A DNA stretch of 64,000 bases from Parabacteroides massiliensis (lineage in GTDB: Bacteria > Bacteroidota > Bacteroidia > Bacteroidales > Tannerellaceae). Shown piece by piece: positions 1 through 9,349 of this stretch. Below the pieces are notes generated by a model. It was not told the DNA's origin, did no database searches, and worked only from the letters and a program-made list of their open reading frames with translations. The DNA lies in NCBI RefSeq assembly GCF_900155425.1, contig NZ_LT700192.1, positions 124,001 to 188,000 on the forward strand. The letters run 5' to 3'. Within the stretch, counting starts at the first letter, position 1, and each line of letters begins with the position of its first letter. A program made the translations under genes and the position numbers.

Positions 1-1739
1 TGGATGGAGCGTTGCGATTTCAGGTCGTTGTTCAGCTGTATGATGCTGTTGCCGTGTTCGTCCTGTACGGTCGTACGCAGTTCCTTGTAGAAAGGAGATT
101 GGTAATACAGGCCGGAAGCCAGGCGGAATGTCAGGTTCTGGTCGAAATTAGGAATGAAACCGATTGATGCACGCGGGCTGAATATGAATTCCTTGTTATA
201 GCTCCAGTAACTGCCGCGTATGCCGCCGACCAGCGTGAACAGGCCTTGTTTGGTGCGGAACTTGAACATGTCCTGCAAATAGCCGGAAATGCGTGTGCTT
301 TCCAGTTTATTATCCGAAAACAGGTTTGCGATCACGTTGACGTTTCCGCCTCCTTGTGGCAACGAGTATCCGGCAGAGTCGCGTTTTTCCCATTCGCTGA
401 TCTTATCGTTGATCTTTTCCAACTGGACGGTGGCGCCCCATTTCAACGTGTTGTTTTTCACACGGGCGACACCATAGTGGCCGACGTTCATGATGTTGGA
501 ATGCAGGCGGTTGCGGGCGTGTTCGTTGTAGCGTGCGATGGATAAGTTCTGTATTTCACCTCCGCCTTCTTCGGCCGCATCTCCCAACCAGTAATCGCCG
601 GCAATGTCATATCCTTCCTCTTCCTTGCTGGTGAAAGCAGAGGCCTGCAAGCCGAGCTCCGTATTGTCGTTCAGGTTGTGCTTTAAAGTGAGCGCTCCGA
701 ATAGCGTTTCGAATTTGTCCCGTTCTTGTCCACTCATAAACACCTTGAATTTTTTTGCGTTCGTTACCGTTCCGAAAGAAGTTTCGCGGGTGTGGGGAAT
801 GAACTTGTAATTGTTTATGGCCAGGTTTCCAAGGAAGTTGATCTCCCATTTCGGGGTGAACTTGTATGTCATGTACGTCTGCAAATCAATGAAATTCGGA
901 TCATATTCGGCATCCGTGTCGGTCGTTTTCAAAAGAGAACGTCCTGTTTTGTAGCGAAAACCGGTCACCTGCGTGAACTTGCCGGACGAGCTGCCCACAT
1001 AGGCATTGGCTCCCAGCAGGCTGGCAGAGGCCGAACCTTCGAATCCTTTCGGCTTTTTGTAGGTGATATCCAGCACGGAGCTCATCTTGTCTCCGTAACG
1101 GGCTTCAAATCCTCCGGCAGAAAAATTGACGGATTCCGTCATGTCCGGGTTGATAAAACTCAGTCCTTCCTGTTGTCCTGAACGGATGAGCAGCGGGCGG
1201 AACACTTCCAGTCCGTTCACATATACGATGTTCTCGTCATAGCTGCCGCCACGTACGGAGTATTGTGAACTTAATTCGTTGTTGGAAGTAACGCCTGCAA
1301 ATGTGACGACCAGGCTTTCAATGCTCCCTCCGGCAGGGTCGGGGAGCAGCTTGACGCGGTCGGCATCGAGGGTTTGAAGGGTGGATGTCTGTCTTCGGAT
1401 AGCGGTCGCTGTCACTTCTCCCAATTCGATAGAGGTGTAGTTCATCTGCACGTTGAGCCGCATGTCGCCGGTTACCTGCGGAATGATCCTTTCGGCCTTG
1501 TTGTAACCCAGGCATGAATAGATGAGCGTCACCGAGTCGCCGGTAGCGACCGAAAGCGAGTAGTGCCCTTTTTCGTTACTCATCGCTCCGTTTAACGTAT
1601 TCTTGACCCGAATATTGACCAAGTCCAACGGATTGCCGTCCGCATCGCGGATGTAACCGCTGATTTTGGCATGTCCTTGCCCGAAAGCATGTATCGAAAA
1701 TAATATATATAGTAGTATTGCTATTGCACGAATCTTCAT
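1..1739 (-). CDS. TonB-dependent receptor with carboxypeptidase-D-like N-terminal domain (partial)
   Basis: Outer-membrane receptor for TonB-powered uptake; the substrate is not readable. The protein starts at the ATG complementary to 1737-1739 with a signal peptide (MKIRAIAILLYILFSIHAFG), then a CarboxypepD_reg-like beta-sandwich (GHAKISGYIRDADGNPLDLV onward), a plug domain with SQYSVRGGSYDENIVYVNG, and the first part of a beta-barrel. About 579 codons are visible; the barrel C-terminus lies beyond base 1. No SusD-like partner is seen upstream, so this is probably a stand-alone receptor, although genes past the left edge cannot be excluded. It is divergent from metA. Family assignment is firm, substrate unknown. 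Confidence 0.9.
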   Translation of the reverse strand, partial: MKIRAIAILLYILFSIHAFGQGHAKISGYIRDADGNPLDLVNIRVKNTLNGAMSNEKGHYSLSVATGDSVTLIYSCLGYNKAERIIPQVTGDMRLNVQMNYTSIELGEVTATAIRRQTSTLQTLDADRVKLLPDPAGGSIESLVVTFAGVTSNNELSSQYSVRGGSYDENIVYVNGLEVFRPLLIRSGQQEGLSFINPDMTESVNFSAGGFEARYGDKMSSVLDITYKKPKGFEGSASASLLGANAYVGSSSGKFTQVTGFRYKTGRSLLKTTDTDAEYDPNFIDLQTYMTYKFTPKWEINFLGNLAINNYKFIPHTRETSFGTVTNAKKFKVFMSGQERDKFETLFGALTLKHNLNDNTELGLQASAFTSKEEEGYDIAGDYWLGDAAEEGGGEIQNLSIARYNEHARNRLHSNIMNVGHYGVARVKNNTLKWGATVQLEKINDKISEWEKRDSAGYSLPQGGGNVNVIANLFSDNKLESTRISGYLQDMFKFRTKQGLFTLVGGIRGSYWSYNKEFIFSPRASIGFIPNFDQNLTFRLASGLYYQSPFYKELRTTVQDEHGNSIIQLNNDLKSQRSI

Positions 1740-1809
1740 ATTCCATCTAATTGTAAATCTACTAACGCGGGAAACAACGATTTATTTTCAAAGGAAGTCA
1801 ATTTCTCAC

Positions 1810-1817
1810 TATCTTTG
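1810..1817 (+). promoter_or_regulatory. Bacteroidales -7 element for metA
   Basis: TATCTTTG matches the Bacteroidales -7 consensus TAnnTTTG. It lies about 30 nt upstream of the metA start, leaving a short leader with a purine-rich AAGGAAAG before the ATG. The leader is too short for a SAM riboswitch. No convincing -33 TTTG was found at the usual spacing. Confidence 0.6.
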
Positions 1818-1848
1818 TGCCATATATAAATAATTTCAAGGAAAGAAA

Positions 1849-2781
1849 ATGCCTTTAAACCTACAGAAGAACTTACCAGCTGTTGAGCTGTTGAAGAAAG
1901 AGCACATCTTTGTGATGGACTCGTTACGTGCGTCTGAGCAGGACATTCGTCCGCTACGTGTGGTTGTGCTGAACCTGATGCCGCTGAAGATCACGACGGA
2001 GACAGACCTTGTCCGCCTCCTGAGTAATACTCCCCTGCAAGTGGAGCTTGACTTTATGAAGATAAAGGGCCATACTCCCAAGAACACACCGATCGAACAC
2101 ATGCGGGAATTTTATAAAGATTTCGACGAGATGCAGGATGATTTCTACGATGGCATGATCATCACAGGTGCTCCGGTAGAGCAGATGCCTTTCGAGGAAG
2201 TGAACTACTGGGAGGAAGTGACCGAAATATTCGACTGGGCGCGTACGCATGTGACGTCTACCTTATATATATGTTGGGCGGCACAGGCGGGGTTGTACCA
2301 TTTCTACGGCATACCCAAATACGATCTGCCAGCCAAGATGTTCGGCGTGTTCCGCCATACGTTGCGCGAACCTTATGTACCGATCTTCCGTGGCTTCGAC
2401 GACGAGTTCTACGTGCCGCACAGCCGGCATACGGAGATACGTCGTGAGGATGTGATGAAAGTTCCCGGATTGACGCTCTTGTCCGAAAGCGAAGAGTCCG
2501 GTGTCTATATGGCGATGGCGCGCGGAGGACGCGAGTTCTTTATCACCGGGCATTCCGAATATTCGCCCTACACGCTCAACGACGAATATATGCGCGACGT
2601 GAACAAAGGATTGCCTATTTCCATTCCTCGCAACTATTACCGTAATGACAATCCGGCTCTCGGACCGGTGGTCCGTTGGCGTGGCCATGCCAATCTGCTG
2701 TTCACCAACTGGCTGAATTATTACGTTTACCAGGAAACCCCGTTCCGCATCGAGGATATCAGCAAGTTGGGCGATTTATGA
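1849..2781 (+). CDS. metA: Homoserine O-acyltransferase MetA, predicted acetyl-CoA type
   Basis: First committed step of methionine synthesis: acylates the hydroxyl of L-homoserine in the cytoplasm. At 310 residues it has the normal MetA length. Catalytic Cys142 (LYICWAAQ), His235 and Glu237 ([10 protein letters not shown]) and Lys47 (LNLMPLK) are all present. Position 111 is Glu (TGAPVE); in this family Glu111 goes with acetyl-CoA and Gly111 with succinyl-CoA, so I predict homoserine O-acetyltransferase activity even though databases often label such genes succinyltransferase. It has its own promoter and is followed by a hairpin before the next gene. Confidence 0.95.
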   Translation: MPLNLQKNLPAVELLKKEHIFVMDSLRASEQDIRPLRVVVLNLMPLKITTETDLVRLLSNTPLQVELDFMKIKGHTPKNTPIEHMREFYKDFDEMQDDFYDGMIITGAPVEQMPFEEVNYWEEVTEIFDWARTHVTSTLYICWAAQAGLYHFYGIPKYDLPAKMFGVFRHTLREPYVPIFRGFDDEFYVPHSRHTEIRREDVMKVPGLTLLSESEESGVYMAMARGGREFFITGHSEYSPYTLNDEYMRDVNKGLPISIPRNYYRNDNPALGPVVRWRGHANLLFTNWLNYYVYQETPFRIEDISKLGDL

Positions 2782-2791
2782 GACTTATAAG

Positions 2792-2818
2792 GCAATGAAG
2801 AACCTGGTTCTTCATTGC
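2792..2818 (+). terminator. Hairpin downstream of metA
   Basis: A perfect 11-bp stem, GCAATGAAGAA / TTCTTCATTGC with a CCTGG loop, sits between metA and the U32 peptidase gene. No T-run follows (GGGAAATAAAT), so it is a weak candidate as an intrinsic terminator and may instead stabilise the metA transcript or only attenuate it. Confidence 0.45.
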
Positions 2819-2830
2819 GGGAAATAAATA

Positions 2831-4675
2831 ATGAGAAATAACATCATGCAAACAAAATCCCGTCCTATAGAACTTCTCTCTCCGGCTAAAGACCTCAATT
2901 GCGGGATTGAAGCGATTAATCACGGTGCCGATGCCGTATATATCGGTGCGCCCAAGTTCGGTGCGCGTGCTGCTGCGGGCAACTCTTTGGATGACATACG
3001 CGGACTTTGCGAGTATGCGCACCTGTATGGCGCCCGTATCTACGTTACGCTCAATACGATACTGAAAGAAGAGGAGCTGGATGAAGCCGAACGGATGATC
3101 TGGGATCTTTGGCGTGCCGGAACGGATGCCCTGATCGTTCAGGACATGGGAATTACCCGGCTGAACCTGCCGCCTATCCCGCTTCACGCCAGTACGCAGA
3201 CGGATAACCGCATGCCGGAAAAGGTCCGTTTCCTTGAAGCTGCCGGTTTTACGCAGGTGGTGTTGGCACGTGAGTTGTCGCTGAACGAGATCCGCCGGAT
3301 AGCGGAAGCGACTACCGTCCCGCTGGAAGTATTCGTGCATGGTGCTCTTTGTGTCAGTTATAGCGGGCAATGTTACCTGAGTGCCGCCCTGAGCGGACGC
3401 AGCGCCAACCGCGGGGAATGTGCCCAATATTGCCGCCTGCCCTATACGATGGTCGATGCGGCGGGGACGGAGATCGTCAGTAACAAACATCTGCTTTCGC
3501 TCAAAGACATGAACCGTTCGGACCAACTGGAAGCCCTGTTGGATGCAGGCGTCTCTTCCCTCAAGATCGAAGGACGGTTGAAAGATGTCGGCTATGTAAA
3601 GAATATCACGGCTTATTACCGGAAGAAGTTGGACGCAGTCTTGTCCCGTCGCCCGGAATATCGCCGTGCTTCTGCCGGGCGAAGCACCTATACGTTCGAG
3701 CCGGCAGCCGAAAAGAGTTTTAACCGCGGGTTTACCCCGTTTCTTCTGGAAGGGCGGACGGCGGACATTACCGCTTTCAATACGCCTAAATCGCTCGGTG
3801 AACCTGTCGGAACGGTCAAAGAGATCAAAGGTAATTCCTTTACCGTTGCCGGCCTGAAGCAGTTGAATAACGGAGACGGACTTGTCTTCTTCAATAAGAA
3901 AGGCGAATTGGAGGGTTTTCGTGTAAACCGGGTGGAGGCAAACCGGGTGTTCCCGTTGGATATGCCGCAACTTGCCCCCAAGACTCCGCTTTACCGCAAT
4001 TTTGACCAGGCATTTGATAAATTGCTCGCCAAACCTTCAGCCGAACGCAAGTTGTCCGTGAAGATCGAGTTTCTGGATAATCCCTTCGGTTTCACGCTTT
4101 GCATGGAAGATGAGACGGGAGCGCGGATCATGCTGACCGAGCCGTTCGCGAAAGAGCCGGCTCGCCGTGAGCAGCAGGATAATATCCGGACACAGCTGTC
4201 CAAGTTGGGGAATACGCCTTTCGAGGTATCGGAGGTTATGGTCGGTTTGTCTGAAAACTGGTTCGTTCCCTCTTCTCTGCTCGCCGATATGCGCCGTAGA
4301 GGGGTGGAGAAGCTGTTGGAAGCACGCCGCGCCCGTTATCCCCGTGAGATGGCGAAACATGTGCTTCCGTCCGAATCGAGGCCTTTTCCCGAACGCAGCC
4401 TGACTTATTTGGGAAATGTCGCCAACGGGAAAGCCCGTTCGTTCTATCGGGATCACGGAGTGGAACAGATCGACCCGGCATTCGAACTGTCTCCCCGGAA
4501 AGATGTTCCGCTGATGTTTGCCAAACACTGCCTGCGCTACAGCATGGGATGGTGCCCTACTTATCAGAAGAACAAATCTCCCTATAAGGAACCGTATTAT
4601 CTGCTTTATAAAGATACGCGCCTCCGGTTGCAGTTCGATTGCAAGCATTGTCAGATGTTGGTATTTGAAAATTGA
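2831..4675 (+). CDS. U32 family peptidase-like protein (RlhA/TrhP type)
   Basis: Members of this family (E. coli RlhA and TrhP) act in hydroxylation of rRNA or tRNA pyrimidines rather than proteolysis, and this 614-residue protein is nearer the long RlhA form. The N-terminal TIM-barrel-like U32 domain starts at IELLSPAKD. The family's cysteine set is present: Cys174, Cys181, Cys197 and Cys201 in HGALCVSYSGQCYLS and RGECAQYCR, likely iron-sulfur ligands. A second cysteine group closes the protein (GWCPTY, FDCKHCQML). A start five codons in (ATG at 2846) is equally possible. It ends 5 nt before the next start, so the two are probably cotranscribed. Confidence 0.85.
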   Translation: MRNNIMQTKSRPIELLSPAKDLNCGIEAINHGADAVYIGAPKFGARAAAGNSLDDIRGLCEYAHLYGARIYVTLNTILKEEELDEAERMIWDLWRAGTDALIVQDMGITRLNLPPIPLHASTQTDNRMPEKVRFLEAAGFTQVVLARELSLNEIRRIAEATTVPLEVFVHGALCVSYSGQCYLSAALSGRSANRGECAQYCRLPYTMVDAAGTEIVSNKHLLSLKDMNRSDQLEALLDAGVSSLKIEGRLKDVGYVKNITAYYRKKLDAVLSRRPEYRRASAGRSTYTFEPAAEKSFNRGFTPFLLEGRTADITAFNTPKSLGEPVGTVKEIKGNSFTVAGLKQLNNGDGLVFFNKKGELEGFRVNRVEANRVFPLDMPQLAPKTPLYRNFDQAFDKLLAKPSAERKLSVKIEFLDNPFGFTLCMEDETGARIMLTEPFAKEPARREQQDNIRTQLSKLGNTPFEVSEVMVGLSENWFVPSSLLADMRRRGVEKLLEARRARYPREMAKHVLPSESRPFPERSLTYLGNVANGKARSFYRDHGVEQIDPAFELSPRKDVPLMFAKHCLRYSMGWCPTYQKNKSPYKEPYYLLYKDTRLRLQFDCKHCQMLVFEN

Positions 4676-4680
4676 AAATT

Positions 4681-5499
4681 ATGAGAACACGATTATTATT
4701 GTTTTGTTTGTCTTTGTTGACTTTGGCTTCTTGTGCAGAGAAGCCGTTGGATCCGGATAAGCCGGTTTATGTAACGGTGAGTACTTCAATGGGGGATGTT
4801 ACGGTCCTGCTTTATGACGATACGCCTTTGCATCGTGATAACTTCATCAAGCTTTGCCGGTCAGGCGAATATGAAGGAATGCTGTTTCACCGTATCATCA
4901 AGGACTTTGTCGTTCAGGGCGGCGATCCGGCCAGCAAAGCGCATGAACCTCATGTGCTTTATGGCGATGGTGACGGTGGTTATACCGTTCCCGCCGAGAT
5001 ATTGCCCCAGCATTTTAATAAACGCGGCGCTTTGATCGACGCGAAGGAAACCGACGATGTGAATATTGAACGAGCCTCTGCCGGCACGCAATTCTGTTTC
5101 GTGCAGGGGAAGAAGTTGACGGATGAAGAGCTGGCACAGAAAGAAGCCCGTATCAACGAGATACGCCGTAACTGGTTGTTCTATAAATTTCAGGATCGTT
5201 TGAAGAAACAGGAACCTTCCTTGGCTGCCGATTCGATGAAGACGGAGTTGGAGAACCGGGCGCTCGTCATGTTGGAAGATACGCTCGATGTACTGGGATA
5301 TTATACGATTCCAGCCGACCGTCGCGAGATTTACAAAACTGTCGGTGGCGTTCCGCATCTGGACGGATCGGTGACGATCTTCGGGGAAGTGGTGGAAGGC
5401 TTTGATATTGTCGAGAAGATGTCGCTTGTCAAGACGGACAAGAACGACCGTCCGGTGAAAGACGTCGTGATCCGCTCGACAAAAGTATTCCAGAAGTAG
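4681..5499 (+). CDS. Cyclophilin-type peptidyl-prolyl isomerase, lipoprotein
   Basis: Catalyses cis/trans isomerisation of X-Pro bonds, here in the cell envelope. The ATG at 4681 gives a clean lipoprotein signal (LLLFCLSLLTLASC); an in-frame TTG at 4672 overlaps the upstream stop and is less likely. The cyclophilin fold is recognisable from YVTVSTSMGDVTVLLYDDTP, then FHRIIKDFVVQGGDP and, after an insertion, GGVPHLDGSVTIFGEVVEGF near the C-terminus. An insert of about 90 residues, rich in charged residues and helical in look, splits the domain, a form common in Bacteroidales cyclophilins. It follows the U32 gene by 5 nt. Confidence 0.9.
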   Translation: MRTRLLLFCLSLLTLASCAEKPLDPDKPVYVTVSTSMGDVTVLLYDDTPLHRDNFIKLCRSGEYEGMLFHRIIKDFVVQGGDPASKAHEPHVLYGDGDGGYTVPAEILPQHFNKRGALIDAKETDDVNIERASAGTQFCFVQGKKLTDEELAQKEARINEIRRNWLFYKFQDRLKKQEPSLAADSMKTELENRALVMLEDTLDVLGYYTIPADRREIYKTVGGVPHLDGSVTIFGEVVEGFDIVEKMSLVKTDKNDRPVKDVVIRSTKVFQK

Positions 5500-5529
5500 A
5501 AGTATCGATGGAAAGTCGTGTTAAAACCG

Positions 5530-5537
5530 TACATTTG
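5530..5537 (+). promoter_or_regulatory. Bacteroidales -7 element for the hybrid sensor gene
   Basis: TACATTTG matches TAnnTTTG and lies 23 nt upstream of the hybrid two-component regulator start, which suggests that this gene has its own promoter. No good -33 element was seen. Confidence 0.5.
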
Positions 5538-5560
5538 TAGAAACCTGTAAACAAAACAGA

Positions 5561-8293
5561 ATGAAACCTGCTCTAACTTATTACGCTCTATTGGCCTTAC
5601 TTTTAGTACTCTGTTTTTCCTGCAAAACAGATTCGGAGAAGAAAAAGTATGTTATTGGCGTCTCGCAGTGTACGCTTGAAGGTGTCTGGCGTAAGTCGAT
5701 GCTGCTGGATATGAAGGTGCAGGCCTCCGAATATCCGGGTGTCTCCCTGTTGGTCGAGGATGCGGCGGACAGCAGTTTGTTGCAGGTGGAGCAGATACGC
5801 AGCCTGATAAAGCGAAAGGTCGATCTGCTGATTATCTCAGCCAACGAATCGGAACCTGTCACTCCCATTGCGATCGAGGCTTATCGTGCCGGTATCCCGA
5901 CTATCCTGGTAGATCGGAAGATCAGTTCGGATGAATATACGACTTATATCGGCGGCAATAATTACGATATCGGCCGGCAGGCGGGCTTTTTCGTGAACCG
6001 CCAGGTGAAAGAGAAATATCCTACCGTGTTGGAAATATGGGGCTTGCCCGGCTCTTCTCCGGCACAGGATCGCCATCGCGGTTTTATGGATGTCTTGAAC
6101 TCTCGCATTAAGGTGAGAGAGATATTCGGGAAATGGAAATCGGAAACGGTGGAGAAGGACATTGCGAGAATGGATTCGCTGGAGGAAGTGGATGTCGTGT
6201 TCGCTCATAACGATGTGATGGCGATGGCTGCCCGCAGGGCGATCGAAAAGAAGCATCCCGGATTGGCAGACCGGATTCGTTTTGTGGGGATCGATGCCGT
6301 ATCGGGACATGGTTCGGGGTTGGAAGCCGTCATGCACGGAGAATTGGCCGCTTCGATCTTGTATCCGACGGGTGGAAGCCTGGCTATCCGTGTGGCTATG
6401 CAGATATTGAACGGAGAGGAGGTGCCACGGCAATATTTGCTCTCTTCGGCCTTGGTCGATAAGGACAATGCCGGGACGCTGTTCATCCAGTCCGAACAGG
6501 TGGTCGACTACCAGCAACAGATCGAGTTGCAACGAGAGAATTTAGAGAGCTTGCTTTCCAAATATACGTTCCTTCAAAACTCTGTCGGCATCATTCTTTT
6601 GTTGATGGGACTGTTGCTTTTGTCTGCCTTGTATGTGATTCATGTGAACTGGACGGTGAAACGGAAGAACCGTGAGTTGAAGCGCACGAATCTGCAGGTA
6701 CAGCAGCAAAAAGAAGAATTGGCGGAGGCTAACCGCTATATCGAGAAGTCAACGACTCAGAAACTGCAATTCTTTACCAATATCACGCATGAGATAAAGA
6801 CACCGCTGACGCTTATCCTCGGTCCGCTCGATAAGCTCTCGAAAGAGGCGCCCGAAGGTTCTTCGCTGGCAGACGATATCCGTATTATCCGAAAAAACGC
6901 GGAGAGGCTGAAGAGGGTGGTGGATCAGTTGCTCGATTTCCGGAAGGTGGAGAGCAATAAGATGAATATGCGGGTCAGTGAGGTGGATTTGGTCGCTTTT
7001 GTGGCGGAGGTGAAATCTTGTTTCGATACGATGGCTGCTTCCAAGCAGATTCATTTCACGTTTGAGCACGACTGCCCTTCTGTCAGTATATGGGTGGACC
7101 GGGACAAGATGGAGAAGATTCTGACCAACCTTTTGTCCAACGCTTTCAAGTTTACACTGGATGGAGGGACGATCACGGTCCGCCTGAAAGATAAAGACGG
7201 TCTGGTCGAGCTTTCTGTCGAAGATAACGGCAAAGGCATTCCGCCGGAGAACATAGCTTCCGTCTTCGACCGTTTTTTTACCGGTGACCAGAACTACGTG
7301 ACAGGAACGGGGATCGGTCTGCATCTGACGCGCGAGTTCGTCCATATGCACAAGGGGACGATCCGGGTGACGAGTGTCCCGCATAAGAGTACCGTCTTCA
7401 CGGTCGAACTGTTGAAAGGCAAATCTCATTTTGACGAATCCTGTACGTTCGACCTTCCCGTAAACGAACTTTCCAGTGGTGTCGCCAATCTGAACACGGA
7501 CGAAATGCAGGCGGCTTTGAAACGTACCTATGATTATACGGTTCTGATCGTAGAAGACGATCCGGATATACGAGGTTACTTGCAGACGGAACTGAAACGA
7601 AACTTCCATGTGTTGGTAGCCGATAATGGCGTGAAGGCGTTGGAAGTGTTGATGAACGAAGAGGTCTCGATGGTTGTCAGCGATGTGATGATGCCGGAAA
7701 TGAACGGTTTCGATCTTTGCCGCAAGATTAAGTCGGATATTGTCCTGAGCCATCTTCCGGTTATGTTGTTGACCGCCTTGTCTGACGACAAGCAGCAGAT
7801 GTACGGTATCGCAGGCGGTGCGGATGCGTATATCCAGAAGCCGTTTAATATAGAAGTGGTGAAATTGCATATCATCAAATTGTTGGAAGACCGTGCCCGG
7901 TTGCGTGAGGCTTATGCCCGCGATGCTTCTTCGCCGGTCGTCTCCGTGAAAGAGGAGAAAGCGGAAAGCATGGACGATCTTTTTATGAATCGTTTCTTGA
8001 AACTGATAGAAGAGTCGTATGCCGATCCTGATTTCAGCATCGAGAAAGGAAGTGAGAAGTTGGGGTTGTCACGCGTGCATCTTTACCGGAAAGTGAAGGA
8101 ACTTGCCGGAGTGACGCCGACTGACTTTCTGCGTAACTACCGTTTGAAGAAAGCCGCTGCCCTGCTCCGCCGGAAAGCCGGGAATGTGAACGAGGTAGCT
8201 TATGCGACGGGTTTCGGTTCGCCTGCTTATTTCTCGAAATGCTTTAAAGCCGTTTATAATATTACTCCGACGGAGTATCTGGAAAAAGAATGA
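5561..8293 (+). CDS. Hybrid two-component system regulator with LacI-type periplasmic sugar sensor
   Basis: One-protein signal transduction: a periplasmic sugar-binding domain controls a cytoplasmic kinase, receiver and DNA-binding domain. Order: N-terminal signal anchor; Peripla_BP_4/LacI-like sensor (about residues 30-330, YVIGVSQCTLEGVWR, VDRKISSDEYTTYIGG); membrane segment about 342-362; HisKA with phospho-His410 (FFTNITHEIKTPL); HATPase with DNGKGIPPEN and GTGIGLHL; receiver with phospho-Asp708 (VVSDVMMPEMNG); AraC HTH from about 805 to the end. At 910 residues it is complete. The layout matches B. thetaiotaomicron BT1754, a fructose-sensing regulator, and the next gene is a fructokinase-like enzyme, so a fructose signal is a reasonable inference. 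Confidence 0.93.
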   Translation: MKPALTYYALLALLLVLCFSCKTDSEKKKYVIGVSQCTLEGVWRKSMLLDMKVQASEYPGVSLLVEDAADSSLLQVEQIRSLIKRKVDLLIISANESEPVTPIAIEAYRAGIPTILVDRKISSDEYTTYIGGNNYDIGRQAGFFVNRQVKEKYPTVLEIWGLPGSSPAQDRHRGFMDVLNSRIKVREIFGKWKSETVEKDIARMDSLEEVDVVFAHNDVMAMAARRAIEKKHPGLADRIRFVGIDAVSGHGSGLEAVMHGELAASILYPTGGSLAIRVAMQILNGEEVPRQYLLSSALVDKDNAGTLFIQSEQVVDYQQQIELQRENLESLLSKYTFLQNSVGIILLLMGLLLLSALYVIHVNWTVKRKNRELKRTNLQVQQQKEELAEANRYIEKSTTQKLQFFTNITHEIKTPLTLILGPLDKLSKEAPEGSSLADDIRIIRKNAERLKRVVDQLLDFRKVESNKMNMRVSEVDLVAFVAEVKSCFDTMAASKQIHFTFEHDCPSVSIWVDRDKMEKILTNLLSNAFKFTLDGGTITVRLKDKDGLVELSVEDNGKGIPPENIASVFDRFFTGDQNYVTGTGIGLHLTREFVHMHKGTIRVTSVPHKSTVFTVELLKGKSHFDESCTFDLPVNELSSGVANLNTDEMQAALKRTYDYTVLIVEDDPDIRGYLQTELKRNFHVLVADNGVKALEVLMNEEVSMVVSDVMMPEMNGFDLCRKIKSDIVLSHLPVMLLTALSDDKQQMYGIAGGADAYIQKPFNIEVVKLHIIKLLEDRARLREAYARDASSPVVSVKEEKAESMDDLFMNRFLKLIEESYADPDFSIEKGSEKLGLSRVHLYRKVKELAGVTPTDFLRNYRLKKAAALLRRKAGNVNEVAYATGFGSPAYFSKCFKAVYNITPTEYLEKE

Positions 8294-8315
8294 TATCTTC
8301 CCTTTGATAAAGCTC

Positions 8316-8401
8316 GTTACATTTATGTAACATCTGTATATGTTGCTTGAAAATAAGTGTATTATGTAACAAACGTTATCAATCCTGTAGCATTTGTTAT
8401 C
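8316..8401 (+). promoter_or_regulatory. Candidate operator upstream of the fructokinase gene
   Basis: GTTACAT-TT-ATGTAAC (8316-8331) is a perfect 7-bp dyad, and a further ATGTAAC stands at 8364-8370. GTTATC occurs at 8375 and 8396, exactly 21 bp apart, as expected for direct repeats bound on one helix face by an AraC-type domain. All lie upstream of the -7 element at 8423. Binding by the adjacent hybrid regulator is an inference. Confidence 0.45.
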
Positions 8402-8422
8402 GTCGTGTCCGTCATCGGCTTC

Positions 8423-8430
8423 TATCTTTG
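8423..8430 (+). promoter_or_regulatory. Bacteroidales -7 element for the fructokinase gene
   Basis: TATCTTTG fits TAnnTTTG and lies about 50 nt before the kinase start. The operator-like repeats stand just upstream, which suits an activated promoter lacking a good -33 box. Confidence 0.6.
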
Positions 8431-8479
8431 CAGCGTGGAAAACAGAATTATCCTTGTCAAATAAACTATAATAAAACAA

Positions 8480-9349
8480 ATGCAAGTCAACAATAAAAAA
8501 CCGGTCGTAGTAGGCATAGGAGAACTCCTGTGGGACATGTTGCCGACAGGAAAGAAAGCAGGCGGTGCTCCTATCAACTTTGTCTACCATGCTTCAAGGC
8601 TGGGGGCGGAAGGATATGCAATCAGTGCCGTTGGAGATGACGAACTCGGAAATGAAATCCTTAAAGAACTGGATAATAATTCGATTCGATATCTGATCGA
8701 GAAAGTCCCTTATCCGACCGGGACGGTACAGGTTACTTTGCAGAATGGCGTTCCGGACTATATTATTAATGAACGTGTAGCTTGGGATCATCTTTCACCG
8801 ACATCGAATGCGATTGATCTGGCTGAACGGGCAGATGCTATTTGTTTCGGTACGTTAGGACAGCGCTCCACACAGTCGAGAGAGACGATACAGGCAATTC
8901 TTTCTTTTGCCCCGGACGACGCTTACCGTTGTTTTGATATCAATTTGCGTCAGCATTATTATACGAAAGAGTTGATCGAAGAATCGCTCTACCTCGCAAA
9001 TGTGCTGAAAGTGAATGACGGTGAGCTGCTTGTCCTGCGGGATATGTTTCATTTGGAAGGAACGGACAAGGAAGTGGCACATTGGTTTATAGAACGCTAT
9101 AATCTCCGTTTGGTGGTTCTGACTGCCGGAGGTGCTTACAGTACGATATATGCCGCTAATGAAGAATCGACTTTGAAGACCCCGGAAGTGCAGGTGGCTG
9201 ATACGGTCGGGGCAGGTGATGCTTTTTCCGGTGCGCTGATCATCTCGCTGCTGAAAGGGGCTTCGTTGAAAGAAGCGCATGAGTTTGCCGTTCGTACAGC
9301 TGCTTATGTTTGCATGAAAGAGGGGGCTTGGCCGGCATACGAGGAATAG
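8480..9349 (+). CDS. PfkB-family sugar kinase, probable fructokinase
   Basis: Phosphorylates a sugar, probably fructose to fructose-6-phosphate, with ATP in the cytoplasm. The 289-residue protein has the PfkB/ribokinase fold: N-terminal GELLWDMLPTGKKAGGAPINF (substrate-side glycines) and the C-terminal signature DTVGAGDAFSGAL with catalytic base Asp247. The opening GIGELLWDMLP is typical of Bacteroidales fructokinases. Position next to a hybrid regulator with a LacI-type sensor resembles the BT1754-BT1757 arrangement in B. thetaiotaomicron, but no fructan SusC/SusD or GH32 gene is seen here. Confidence 0.88.
   Translation: MQVNNKKPVVVGIGELLWDMLPTGKKAGGAPINFVYHASRLGAEGYAISAVGDDELGNEILKELDNNSIRYLIEKVPYPTGTVQVTLQNGVPDYIINERVAWDHLSPTSNAIDLAERADAICFGTLGQRSTQSRETIQAILSFAPDDAYRCFDINLRQHYYTKELIEESLYLANVLKVNDGELLVLRDMFHLEGTDKEVAHWFIERYNLRLVVLTAGGAYSTIYAANEESTLKTPEVQVADTVGAGDAFSGALIISLLKGASLKEAHEFAVRTAAYVCMKEGAWPAYEE

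Noticed and set aside
2759-3970. Long minus-strand frame opposite the U32 gene
   Set aside because: Composition is Arg/His-rich and motif-free, while the plus strand codes for a clear conserved family.
6749-7870. Minus-strand frame inside the hybrid sensor gene
   Set aside because: Overlaps the kinase and receiver domains; no recognisable motif or start signal.
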